From Erysipelothrix rhusiopathiae (GTDB lineage Bacteria > Bacillota_I > Bacilli_A > Erysipelotrichales > Erysipelotrichaceae): a DNA stretch of 64,000 nt. The stretch is from positions 1,550,001 through 1,614,000 of the forward strand of contig NZ_LR134439.1 in NCBI RefSeq assembly GCF_900637845.1, given 5' to 3'. Shown here piece by piece: positions 1-8,176 of this stretch (its first letter is position 1; the number at the start of each line of letters is the position of its first letter). Made by a program: the position numbers and the translations under genes. The notes under the pieces were generated by a model, which ran no database searches, was not told the DNA's origin, and worked only from the letters and a program-made list of their open reading frames with translations.

Positions 1-337
1 ACTAACGCATATAACTGAAAACGATGTCACCATTGCCTTATCCTATTCGGGTCAAACGCGTGAAATTATTATGGCTCAAAAACTCGCTCAAGATAAAGGG
101 GCTACAACGATTGCGATCACTCAAGTAGGACGTAATGAACTTGCGAAGAATTCTGACTTTGTCATTAACATTCCTAAAGAAGAGTCAGAAGTTCGTTTGG
201 GTTCTATTGCATCACGTTTTTCAATGTTAGCTATTTCAGATTTACTTTACTTGGGTGTTGCGAAAAACAATATAGAAGAAACACGTCGTAAGATCGTAAA
301 TACACGCGACACGATTAAATCAATTCGAAACATTTAA
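1..337 (+). CDS. RpiR/MurR-family regulator, C-terminal part (5' truncated by window)
   Basis: The reading frame is open from the left edge, so only about the last 111 residues are present. What remains is a SIS sugar-phosphate-binding domain: a segment ALSYSGQTREII (the Ser/Gly-rich phosphate loop) is followed by alternating beta and helix segments and ends in NTRDTIKSIRNI. In RpiR-type regulators such a domain follows an N-terminal helix-turn-helix, which would lie outside the window. The next gene, 84 bases on, is murQ, whose substrate MurNAc-6-phosphate is the usual effector of MurR regulators. MurR is therefore the best guess. A stand-alone SIS isomerase cannot be excluded without the N-terminus. 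Confidence 0.75.
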   Translation, partial: LTHITENDVTIALSYSGQTREIIMAQKLAQDKGATTIAITQVGRNELAKNSDFVINIPKEESEVRLGSIASRFSMLAISDLLYLGVAKNNIEETRRKIVNTRDTIKSIRNI

Positions 338-364
338 CTTTATTTCACGCTTTTGTTAATTAAA

Positions 365-393
365 TTGAAATATCATTTCAAAGAAGGTATAAT
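365..393 (+). promoter_or_regulatory. Promoter of murQ-anmK with a palindromic operator
   Basis: A -35 box TTGAAA (365-370) and a -10 box TATAAT (388-393) are separated by 17 bases. The -35 box is embedded in a perfect 7-3-7 palindrome, TTGAAATATCATTTCAA (365-381). RpiR-family regulators commonly bind TGAAA-N5-TTTCA type dyads, so this is a credible MurR operator acting by blocking RNA polymerase. Confidence 0.8.
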
Positions 394-421
394 AGATATA
401 CAATGAAATGAGGACAGATAT

Positions 422-1324
422 ATGAAAATCGACTTATCAAAAATTGGTACCGAACTTCAAAATCCAAATACTAAAAATATCGATCGACTCGATTCCGTCG
501 AGATGGTAACCTTGATCAATCATGAAGATCAACGTGTTATCGATGCGGTTGGTGAACAAACTTATGAAATTGCCGCTGCTATCGACGCTACCTATGACGC
601 AATTGCTCAAGGTGGTCGCCTTGTATATATGGGGGCTGGTACATCAGGCCGTCTAGGCGTCCTTGATGCATCCGAATGTCTCCCCACATTTGGTGTTGGT
701 GAAGAGTCAGTAATAGGAATTATTGCAGGTGGTGACATCGCTTTAAGACATCCAGTTGAAGCTGCTGAAGATGATGAAGTTAGTGGTATCACGGACTTGA
801 AAGCCATTAATTTTTCGAAAGATGATATTTTGTGTGCAATTGGTGCATCCGGTCGAACACCCTACTGTATTGGTGGTCTTAAATACGCTAAAGAACTTGG
901 TGCTCAAACAATTTCAGTTGCATGTGTTTCTCAAAGCAAGATGGCTGCATACGCCGATCATCCAATCGAAGTTGTAGTTGGGCAAGAGGTTATAACAGGT
1001 TCTACACGTATGAAATCAGGTTCTGCAACGAAGATGGTTTTAAATATGATATCCTCTGGAGCGATGATTAAACTGGGTAAAGTTTATGGAAATTTAATGG
1101 TGGATGTTAAAGCAACAAATGCAAAACTTATCGAACGTGCACGCAATATAATTATGAACGCAACTGGGTGTACTTATGAACGTGCAACCGATTTATTGAA
1201 TTTAAGTGATAAAAGTGTCAAAGTAGCCATTGTTATGGAGTTATGTAATCTTGATGTTGAAGAAGCGTTACATCTTCTAAACCAAAACCAAGGGCATATT
1301 ACACGTGCTTTGGAAAATAAATAG
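422..1324 (+). CDS. murQ: N-acetylmuramic acid 6-phosphate etherase
   Basis: MurQ cleaves the lactyl ether of MurNAc-6-phosphate to give GlcNAc-6-phosphate and D-lactate in cytoplasmic peptidoglycan recycling. The 300-residue product matches the family length. It has the SIS-domain phosphate loop GAGTSGRLG at residues 71-79, followed by DASECLPTFG, which includes the catalytic Glu (E85). GSTRMKSGSATK further on is the second family signature, and the C-terminal helical region is present. It lies between an RpiR-type regulator and anmK, nine bases from the latter, so both probably share the promoter at 365-393. No MurNAc-specific PTS gene is visible here. Confidence 0.95.
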   Translation: MKIDLSKIGTELQNPNTKNIDRLDSVEMVTLINHEDQRVIDAVGEQTYEIAAAIDATYDAIAQGGRLVYMGAGTSGRLGVLDASECLPTFGVGEESVIGIIAGGDIALRHPVEAAEDDEVSGITDLKAINFSKDDILCAIGASGRTPYCIGGLKYAKELGAQTISVACVSQSKMAAYADHPIEVVVGQEVITGSTRMKSGSATKMVLNMISSGAMIKLGKVYGNLMVDVKATNAKLIERARNIIMNATGCTYERATDLLNLSDKSVKVAIVMELCNLDVEEALHLLNQNQGHITRALENK

Positions 1325-1333
1325 GGGAACAAT

Positions 1334-2500
1334 ATGGAAACTAAATATGCAGTTGGACTGATGTCTGGAACATCTCTTGATGGGATTGATGCAGCTTTAG
1401 TAGAAATCAAAGGTTCGGGTACTGAAACGTCATGTACTCTAATTCATTTTGTAACGCTTGAGATTCCAAAAGAGATTCGTCAACGAATTTTAAGAGCCAG
1501 TGTACCAGAAACATCACGTGTTGATGAAATTTGTTCACTGAATTTTGAATTAGGACACCTCTTTAATGATGCAACGACAAAAGTACTGACAGAAAGTAAT
1601 TTTAAGGGATCACTTGATTTTGTAGCTTCCCATGGACAAACGTTATACCATCTTCCAAATCCAAGTAATCAATTGATGAAGTCAACACTTCAAATTGGAG
1701 ATCCATCAATCATCGCATTTCATCATAAAGTTCCTGTAGTTTTTAATTTTAGAGTCATGGATATTGTGGCAGGTGGGGATGGTGCTCCACTGGTTCCATA
1801 TTCTGAATTTCTAATGTATCGCGAAAAACATAAAACGGTTTTACTTCAAAATATTGGTGGAATTGGCAACGTTACTGTCATTCCCCAAAATGCTCATCTT
1901 GATGATTTGTATGCTTTTGATACCGGTCCTGGTAATATGATGATGAATGCAGCAACATCTCACTATTATAATGAGTTATATGATAAGAATGGACTGCATG
2001 CGAAAAAAGGTACTTTAATCGAAGCACTTTATCAAAAACTTTTAAATCATCCTTATCTAAAACTTGAACCACCCAAATCAACTGGACGTGAGCTTTTTGG
2101 AGAGCACTTAGTTTCAAAATTATATAAAGAAGGTTATGATGCTGATGATGTTATTTATACATTAACAAAATTTACAGCACATTCAATTACAGATGCATAC
2201 AAACGTTTTATTATGCCTAAACATACGATCGATAAAGTGATTATTGGTGGTGGTGGCGCATATAATCCCGTATTGCTCGAAGAAATACGAATGATGTTAC
2301 CTGATGACATCATGGTTTGTACTCAAGAAGACCTCGGTTTTTCAAGTGATGCAAAAGAAGCCATTGCGTTTGCAATATTGGGTAATGAAACATTGGCGGG
2401 CAGGTCAAGTAATGTGCCATCTGCAACAGCTTCGAAAGAACATATGATCCTTGGTCAAATCTGCCCAAACCCGTGGTCATCACTAACAGAATCAGATTGA
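1334..2500 (+). CDS. anmK: Anhydro-N-acetylmuramic acid kinase
   Basis: AnmK phosphorylates 1,6-anhydro-MurNAc with ring opening to give MurNAc-6-phosphate, the substrate of the upstream MurQ. The 388 residues start with LMSGTSLDGIDAALVEI, the ATP-binding phosphate loop of the family. They contain SHGQTLYHLP and the FDTGPGNMMMN active-site segment, and end with VIIGGGGAYNP, an ASKHA-fold adenosine motif. A good Shine-Dalgarno (AGGGGAAC) precedes the ATG, which follows the murQ stop by nine bases. Pairing with murQ supports a recycling role. Anhydro-MurNAc normally comes from lytic transglycosylases or phage-like enzymes, so the source in a Gram-positive host is an open point. Confidence 0.93.
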   Translation: METKYAVGLMSGTSLDGIDAALVEIKGSGTETSCTLIHFVTLEIPKEIRQRILRASVPETSRVDEICSLNFELGHLFNDATTKVLTESNFKGSLDFVASHGQTLYHLPNPSNQLMKSTLQIGDPSIIAFHHKVPVVFNFRVMDIVAGGDGAPLVPYSEFLMYREKHKTVLLQNIGGIGNVTVIPQNAHLDDLYAFDTGPGNMMMNAATSHYYNELYDKNGLHAKKGTLIEALYQKLLNHPYLKLEPPKSTGRELFGEHLVSKLYKEGYDADDVIYTLTKFTAHSITDAYKRFIMPKHTIDKVIIGGGGAYNPVLLEEIRMMLPDDIMVCTQEDLGFSSDAKEAIAFAILGNETLAGRSSNVPSATASKEHMILGQICPNPWSSLTESD

Positions 2501-2514
2501 TTCTGTTTTTTTAT
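2485..2514 (+). terminator. Rho-independent terminator after anmK
   Basis: An ACAGAATCA / TGATTCTGT stem is followed by a run of seven T. It overlaps the anmK stop codon. Confidence 0.85.
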
Positions 2515-2550
2515 TGTTTCTTAACAATTACTGAAGACGTCCTATCAATA

Positions 2551-2579
2551 TTGAATCTAATACGTCAAAATGATATAAT
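2551..2579 (+). promoter_or_regulatory. Promoter of the capsule/surface glycan operon
   Basis: TTGAAT (2551-2556), a 17-base spacer and a consensus TATAAT (2574-2579). Transcription would start near 2586, leaving an unusually long leader of about 187 bases before the first gene. Confidence 0.75.
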
Positions 2580-2622
2580 TGACAAGGATAAATAGGTTAT
2601 CTACTGTGTTTTATACAAAATG

Positions 2623-2659
2623 ATTCCATTGAAACATGATTCAACCACTTCAATGGAAT
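2623..2659 (+). promoter_or_regulatory. Hairpin in the long leader of the glycan operon
   Basis: A perfect 11-bp inverted repeat, ATTCCATTGAA (2623-2633) and TTCAATGGAAT (2649-2659), flanks a 15-base loop. No T-run follows, so it is not a standard terminator. It sits in the region expected to be the 5' untranslated leader. I do not recognise it as a known riboswitch. It could be an RNA element or a protein-binding dyad. Confidence 0.5.
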
Positions 2660-2772
2660 TTATTGTGATTACACTTTATCTATAACGTATTTGATTACTA
2701 AAAATATAAAAATGTTTCTATATGAAAACGAATTTGTGTTTTACGGGTAGTAGTTAATAATTAGGAGAAAAT

Positions 2773-4101
2773 ATGAGTAAAAATCTAAAGTCATTAGTAA
2801 TTGTGGCTCTAAAGGGATTTATCTTTGTGTTTTTAGCAGCGGTATTCTTTTATCTCTTTGGCAAAGAAAATATTGCGCTACAAAATTGGTCAAGAACAGC
2901 GGTCATTACAGGATCGACCTTTATCTTGATTGGCATTTTAATGCTTAAGGTTTACGGACCTTTCGAAATTGGTGTAAAAAAGAGCAAACCAATTATTTAT
3001 AATTCAACGATTGCAATTATGTTAACGGATTTAGCGACATTTTTTCAATTGATGGTCATGAATACAAATCCTAATAACAATCAATCTTTTAAAATTGAGC
3101 AATTGGATTTATTATTCTATACCATACTCATTCAGATTATTGGGATTGTGATTTTTTCCTATTTAGGCAATTATATTTACTTCAAGATGTACAAGCCGTC
3201 TCGTACTATTATTGTATATGATGAAAACGACCAAGTGAGTTTAGGTAAAGTTAAACATTATTTAGAGCGTTTTAAGCTGCAATATGATATTTTAGGTTGC
3301 ATTGCTGTTGATGATCCGAATTTGGAAGCAATGCTTTACAATGTTGATTATGTTGTAATCTTAGAAACACCTATAAGTGAGCGAAAACGTCTGGTTGATC
3401 TTTGTTACAAGCATCAATTAAATTTCATGTTTGCGCCTTCGATTTCGGATATTGTTGAATTATCAGGGTTCTCGATGGTTGTCGATGATAAGGCTATGGT
3501 TGAGGTAAATATTCAAGGTCTATCTTTCGAACAACGTGTTTTAAAACGAATTCTGGATATCTTTGTAGCCGTAGTTGGTGCCATTTTATCATCACCAATT
3601 TGGATTATCGCAGCAATTGCTATCAAACTTAATGATGGTGGCTCAATTCTTTTTAAACAAAAAAGAGCGACAATTGACGGACGCATTTTCGATGTTTATA
3701 AATTCAGAACAATGAAAGAAAATGTTGAAAATTATTCTGCTACAGAGCATGATGACCGAATCACATCAGTTGGAAAGGTTCTTCGTAAAATTCGTATGGA
3801 TGAACTTCCCCAACTCATCAATATACTTAAAGGTGAAATGAGCATTGTAGGTCCTCGTCCTGAAATGCTTGAAAATGTCGATTCTTATCAAAAAGTGTTG
3901 CCCGAATTTGCTTACCGCTTGAAGGTTAAAGCAGGCTTAACAGGTCTAGCGCAGATCGAGGGTAAGTACAATACATCTCCAAAAGATAAACTTCTTATGG
4001 ATCTTATGTATATAGAAAACTATTCAATTTGGACTGATTTTAAATTAATCTTACGCACTGTTGTAGTTATTTTTAAAAAAGACAGTACAGAAGGGTTTTA
4101 A
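2773..4101 (+). CDS. Polyprenyl-phosphate sugar phosphotransferase (initiating glycosyltransferase)
   Basis: This membrane enzyme would transfer a sugar-1-phosphate from a UDP-sugar to undecaprenyl phosphate and so start a repeat unit. The 442 residues have four hydrophobic segments (about 8-29, 40-60, 75-96, 112-134), then a soluble Rossmann-like region. The C-terminal bacterial sugar-transferase domain begins near RVLKRILDIFVAVVG (about 252) with a fifth membrane segment. Signature elements are present: KFRTM, KIRMDELPQLINILKG, MSIVGPRPE and KAGLTGLAQIEG. The length and five-segment layout match the large WbaP/WcaJ/EpsL-type enzymes. It is the first gene of the operon and has a good Shine-Dalgarno (TAGGAGAAA). 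The sugar transferred cannot be read from the sequence. Confidence 0.88.
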   Translation: MSKNLKSLVIVALKGFIFVFLAAVFFYLFGKENIALQNWSRTAVITGSTFILIGILMLKVYGPFEIGVKKSKPIIYNSTIAIMLTDLATFFQLMVMNTNPNNNQSFKIEQLDLLFYTILIQIIGIVIFSYLGNYIYFKMYKPSRTIIVYDENDQVSLGKVKHYLERFKLQYDILGCIAVDDPNLEAMLYNVDYVVILETPISERKRLVDLCYKHQLNFMFAPSISDIVELSGFSMVVDDKAMVEVNIQGLSFEQRVLKRILDIFVAVVGAILSSPIWIIAAIAIKLNDGGSILFKQKRATIDGRIFDVYKFRTMKENVENYSATEHDDRITSVGKVLRKIRMDELPQLINILKGEMSIVGPRPEMLENVDSYQKVLPEFAYRLKVKAGLTGLAQIEGKYNTSPKDKLLMDLMYIENYSIWTDFKLILRTVVVIFKKDSTEGF

Positions 4102-4108
4102 ACTCGTT

Positions 4109-4139
4109 TAAGTCTTAGGGAATTTATCTTTAAGACTTA
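4109..4139 (+). terminator. Intra-operon hairpin, possible weak terminator
   Basis: A 9-bp stem TAAGTCTTA (4109-4117) / TAAGACTTA (4131-4139) is followed by T-rich but interrupted sequence. It lies in the 68-base gap between the priming transferase and the polymerase gene, so it could reduce expression of downstream genes or stabilise an mRNA end. Confidence 0.4.
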
Positions 4140-4169
4140 TTATTTTATATTATTTTATTGGAGGTAATT

Positions 4170-5942
4170 ATGTACTATTTTGCACTGGTATTTCCTTTTA
4201 TTGTTAGTTTATTACCAAAATTAACAAAAAAGCAAAAGTTTTATTTGGCAACGGTCCCACTTTTTATTATCGTAATTTTTAGAGTAGGTGTAGGTACAGA
4301 TTATTTTTCCTATGAATATCTCTATAATTTACAAAACGTAACAACGTTTGGGAAAATGTTAGACCATCAAAGTAACATTGAACTCGGATTTCGCATTTTT
4401 ATATTTATATTTAAATCCATTGGTTTACCATTCCAATTTTTTATTGGTTTTTTTGGAGCCGTTACACTCGCTTTCTTTGTAAAATGGATTGATGAGACGA
4501 CGGATTCATCACTCGTTTCACTGATTCTCTTTATTGGTATGTTTTTCTTTGTTTGGAATTTAAGTGCAATTCGTCAAGGTCTTGTTATGGCAGTTGCGTC
4601 CTATTACTTCTTTAATCCTCAAAAAAATCTATCCAAAAAGCAATCAATCTTACTTGTAGCAGCACTTGCGCTATTCCATATTTCTGTATTATTCTACCTA
4701 CCGATTATATTCTTAGCACGCAACGTTAAATGGAATAAAAAAACACTGATCATTGTTCTTGGTATTTCTTTTGTTTTTGCATTCATTCCATGGCAACGCG
4801 TACTCGCACACCTTCCATTTATTCCAGGATCTAAGAAAATAATGGGATATATTGATGCGAAGACACAAGTCTTGAACTTTGCAGGAATTGTCCGTATTGC
4901 ATTCGCTACAGTAATTCTTTATCACTACGATAAAATCACGGATTCCGTATTTAAGAAATTCATGGTTGATTCGACTTTACTTGGATTTGCAGTTTACTTT
5001 TGTTTGAAATTCTCAGAATTAATTGCTGGTCGAACAACGATTTATACGTTTATTCTCTGCATCGTCGTATTCAAATATATACTTGACCACTATTTCTTAA
5101 AAGACTCAAAAGTTCTGAATGGATTAATCTATACAGGACTCGCATGTTTTACAGGTTTGTTTCTCTACAAAGATATCAATGCCTACATGCACCAATCTAA
5201 TTATCGTGGACCAAACAAGCTATTACGATTTAACACAATTTTCAATCGTCCGAGCTATGATGATTATGACAATCGTTTTGCATATCTAACAGTTCGACGT
5301 AATTGTAATGATGAGCGCGATGAGCTTTTAGATTCTCAAGCCGCGTTACCTTCATCATCAAAGTATCAAGAGAATCTTTCCTATTATGCAATGTGGGATC
5401 ATGAATCAGAACTGTATGGAATTTTAGGAACCGATCGAACTTGGATTGTAGAACCGACCTTTAAACGTAAACCAACAGTCTATGGTTCGCTGGTTGCATT
5501 TACTCCTAATGATGACTTAAAACAAGCTTTTAAATCTACAGAGTATCTTGATTTATCGGGTAAAGAAGTCACCGAAGAACACATTCAAGAAGCTTTAAGC
5601 AAGGATTCACTTGAACGTCAAGAAATCACAACACAAGCACTTGATGTCAAATCTTACGATGTTGAGAAACTTCCTGAAAGCATTGTTAATATGTTTCCTT
5701 ATAAAGATGAAATCATAAGTGCAAAATATGTTGAATTCAACAAACCTTATGCCTACAAGATTCTAGATCTTGAATACATTGATTATCATTTCTTTATTTA
5801 TGTAGATGAGTCATTTGAACCCATTGTACCTGTTTTAAGTAATGATTTTTATCGGATTGCACCGGATGGTGTTATCACTGTAGATACATATTGTCGTCAA
5901 CGCCTTTACAATAAAGATGGTTCTTTATTGTGGCAATATTAA
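4170..5942 (+). CDS. EpsG-family polysaccharide polymerase-like membrane protein with a C-terminal soluble extension
   Basis: The first ~345 residues are a polytopic membrane domain with about ten hydrophobic segments. They contain the family-like VGVGTDYFSYEYLY and NLSAIRQGLVMAVASYYFF near the front, as in EpsG/Wzy proteins that polymerise repeat units outside the membrane. The remaining ~245 residues are hydrophilic, rich in Asp, Tyr and Arg, and not typical of EpsG proteins, which are usually about 350-400 residues. I chose the ATG at 4170 because GGAGG lies just upstream (4160-4164). A TTG four codons earlier overlaps that site. It is ten bases from the next glycosyltransferase. Assignment as polymerase is by fold and context; the tail's function is unknown. 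Confidence 0.72.
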   Translation: MYYFALVFPFIVSLLPKLTKKQKFYLATVPLFIIVIFRVGVGTDYFSYEYLYNLQNVTTFGKMLDHQSNIELGFRIFIFIFKSIGLPFQFFIGFFGAVTLAFFVKWIDETTDSSLVSLILFIGMFFFVWNLSAIRQGLVMAVASYYFFNPQKNLSKKQSILLVAALALFHISVLFYLPIIFLARNVKWNKKTLIIVLGISFVFAFIPWQRVLAHLPFIPGSKKIMGYIDAKTQVLNFAGIVRIAFATVILYHYDKITDSVFKKFMVDSTLLGFAVYFCLKFSELIAGRTTIYTFILCIVVFKYILDHYFLKDSKVLNGLIYTGLACFTGLFLYKDINAYMHQSNYRGPNKLLRFNTIFNRPSYDDYDNRFAYLTVRRNCNDERDELLDSQAALPSSSKYQENLSYYAMWDHESELYGILGTDRTWIVEPTFKRKPTVYGSLVAFTPNDDLKQAFKSTEYLDLSGKEVTEEHIQEALSKDSLERQEITTQALDVKSYDVEKLPESIVNMFPYKDEIISAKYVEFNKPYAYKILDLEYIDYHFFIYVDESFEPIVPVLSNDFYRIAPDGVITVDTYCRQRLYNKDGSLLWQY

Positions 5943-5951
5943 GGAGGTCCT

Positions 5952-7157
5952 ATGAAAGTACTTTATTTAAGTTCAACAAATTCAGGGATGCATCGTCACA
6001 GTATTTACTTTGATCTACTTTCTGAATTTCAGAAAAAAGGACATGATGTTACGATTGCATATGCTCGTGAAAAACGTTTAGGCCAAGAAACAGAGTATTA
6101 TGAACAATTTGGTATACACTATCTTGGCATTAAAACTGGAAATTTAACGAAAAATAGTAATTTAATTGATAAAGGCATCGCAACACTTCGAATTGATTCA
6201 CAATTCAAGAATGCGCTGAAAAAACATCTGGGACATGAATCGTTTGATCTTATTCTGTATTCAACGCCCCCTATAACACTACTAAAAACCGTTAATTATC
6301 TTAAAACAAAGAATCCAAACGCGTTACTCTACTTAATGCTCAAGGATATCTTTCCGCAAAATGCCGTTGATCTTGGATTTATGAAAGAAATGGGTTTGAT
6401 TCATCGTTTCTTCTCTCATAAAGAAAAAGCACTCTACAAAATGTTTGATGTGATTGGCACGATGTCGCCTGCGAACCTAAACTATATGGAAAAACATCAT
6501 CCATCTACCGTAGGACGACTCGAAATCTTACCAAACGCATTAGATATTAACGAAAACAATACGGCTCATGACAGCATTTCCATTCGTGAGACGTATTCCA
6601 TTCGTGATGACCAAACGATTCTTCTCTATGGCGGTAACTTAGGGGCACCACAGGCAATTCCATTTGTGATCGAATGTATCGATCGCATTAAAAATGATGA
6701 TCGTATTGTATTTTTAATCGCAGGGTCGGGTGCAAAAGAAGAACTGATTACTTCCTTTATTCAAGAAAACAATATATCCAACACACTTTTCCTAGGGCAA
6801 CTTGAAAGCAGGGTATATAATAGTCTTGTAAGTCAATGTGATGTTGGTTTGATATTCTTAGATCATCGTTTTACGATACCTAATTATCCGCAAAGACTCT
6901 TGACCTATCTTGAGGCTTCTAAACCCGTTGTTTGTGCTACAGACACAGCGACTGATATCGGAACGATTGCAATGACGAATCAATATGGATTTGGGATTGA
7001 AAGTACGGATGTTGAGGCATGGTATCAAGCAATTGATACGCTCGTATCCAATCAGACTTTAAGAATAGAAATGGGTGCAAAGGGGCATGAATACTTAATG
7101 AATCATTATACCGTTGCACACGCATATGAAATAATTATAAAACACATGGGAGCGTAA
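5952..7157 (+). CDS. GT4-family glycosyltransferase, WbuB-like (probable L-FucNAc transferase)
   Basis: A 401-residue cytosolic glycosyltransferase of the GT-B fold. The N-terminal domain has the segment LKDIFPQNAVDLGFM, characteristic of WbuB-type enzymes. The C-terminal domain carries LLYGGNLGAPQAI and a nucleotide-sugar site ending in LTYLEASKPVVCA. WbuB proteins transfer N-acetyl-L-fucosamine, and the three following genes encode the enzymes that make UDP-L-FucNAc, so the donor is probably that sugar. Start follows AAGGAGG by five bases. Acceptor and linkage are unknown. Confidence 0.8.
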   Translation: MKVLYLSSTNSGMHRHSIYFDLLSEFQKKGHDVTIAYAREKRLGQETEYYEQFGIHYLGIKTGNLTKNSNLIDKGIATLRIDSQFKNALKKHLGHESFDLILYSTPPITLLKTVNYLKTKNPNALLYLMLKDIFPQNAVDLGFMKEMGLIHRFFSHKEKALYKMFDVIGTMSPANLNYMEKHHPSTVGRLEILPNALDINENNTAHDSISIRETYSIRDDQTILLYGGNLGAPQAIPFVIECIDRIKNDDRIVFLIAGSGAKEELITSFIQENNISNTLFLGQLESRVYNSLVSQCDVGLIFLDHRFTIPNYPQRLLTYLEASKPVVCATDTATDIGTIAMTNQYGFGIESTDVEAWYQAIDTLVSNQTLRIEMGAKGHEYLMNHYTVAHAYEIIIKHMGA

Positions 7158-7162
7158 AAAAT

Positions 7163-8176
7163 ATGTTTAAAAATAAAGTATTACTCATCACAGGCGGTAC
7201 CGGTTCATTTGGAAATGCCGTTGTACGTCGTCTTTTAAATGAAGACATTAAAGAAATTCGCATTCTATCTCGAGATGAGAAAAAACAAGATGACATGCGT
7301 AAGTTTTTCAATGATGATCGCTTAAAATTTTATATTGGAGATGTTCGTCAGAAAGAATCACTGATTCATGCAGTTCGAGGTGTTGACTATATTTTCCACG
7401 CTGCTGCTTTAAAACAAGTTCCTTCCTGCGAGTTTTTCCCAATTGAAGCTGTAAAGACAAACATTATCGGAACGGATAATGTCTTAGAAACAGCCATTGA
7501 TTGTGGTGTTGAACGCGTTGTTTGTCTATCGACAGATAAGGCTGCATACCCAATTAACGCAATGGGAATTTCAAAAGCTATGATGGAAAAAACATTTGTT
7601 GCGAAAGCACGTATTGCAAAAGAAACAAATACTATTATTTGTGGAACCCGTTATGGAAATGTTATGGCTTCACGAGGATCTGTAATTCCATTATTCCTAG
7701 AACAAATTCGAAATGGTAAAGAATTAACGCTTACAAACCCACATATGACACGTTTCTTAATGAGTTTAGACGAAGCAGTTGAATTAGTATTATTTGCTTT
7801 TGAACACGGTGAACCCGGTGATCTCTTTGTCCAAAAATCACCTGCAAGTACGATTGAAGATTTAACACAGGCAATCATAGAACTTACAGGATACCAAAAA
7901 GGAACCCGAATTATTGGAACACGTCACGGTGAAAAACTTTATGAAACGCTTTTAACTAAAGAAGAATTCGAAAAAGCTGAAGATCTTACAGATTATTATC
8001 GAGTTCCTATGGATCAACGCGATCTCAACTATGATAAATATTTCATGGAAGGTGAAGAAATTCATGAGGAACAAGAATATAATTCTCATAACACATACCG
8101 ACTTAATGTTGAAGAAATCAAGGCTAAGTTAGTCGATCTTTATGAAATTAAAGATGAACTAAAGGGCATGATGTAA
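7163..8176 (+). CDS. fnlA: UDP-GlcNAc 4,6-dehydratase/5-epimerase (UDP-L-FucNAc pathway, step 1)
   Basis: A soluble extended short-chain dehydrogenase of 337 residues that starts the conversion of UDP-GlcNAc towards UDP-L-FucNAc. The NAD(P) Rossmann loop GGTGSFG is at residues 11-17. LSTDKAAYPINAMGISKAMM contains the catalytic Lys, with the MxxxK variant (Met in place of Tyr) seen in the CapE/FnlA/FlaA1 group. The family tail RLNVEEIKAKL is also recognisable. It abuts fnlB with no gap and belongs to a three-gene set (fnlA, fnlB, fnlC; CapE/CapF/CapG in staphylococci), which strongly supports the assignment over a stand-alone CapD-like dehydratase. Confidence 0.9.
   Translation: MFKNKVLLITGGTGSFGNAVVRRLLNEDIKEIRILSRDEKKQDDMRKFFNDDRLKFYIGDVRQKESLIHAVRGVDYIFHAAALKQVPSCEFFPIEAVKTNIIGTDNVLETAIDCGVERVVCLSTDKAAYPINAMGISKAMMEKTFVAKARIAKETNTIICGTRYGNVMASRGSVIPLFLEQIRNGKELTLTNPHMTRFLMSLDEAVELVLFAFEHGEPGDLFVQKSPASTIEDLTQAIIELTGYQKGTRIIGTRHGEKLYETLLTKEEFEKAEDLTDYYRVPMDQRDLNYDKYFMEGEEIHEEQEYNSHNTYRLNVEEIKAKLVDLYEIKDELKGMM

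Noticed and set aside
4158-4169. Alternative TTG start for the EpsG-like polymerase
   Set aside because: The TTG is within the GGAGG ribosome binding site that serves the ATG at 4170.
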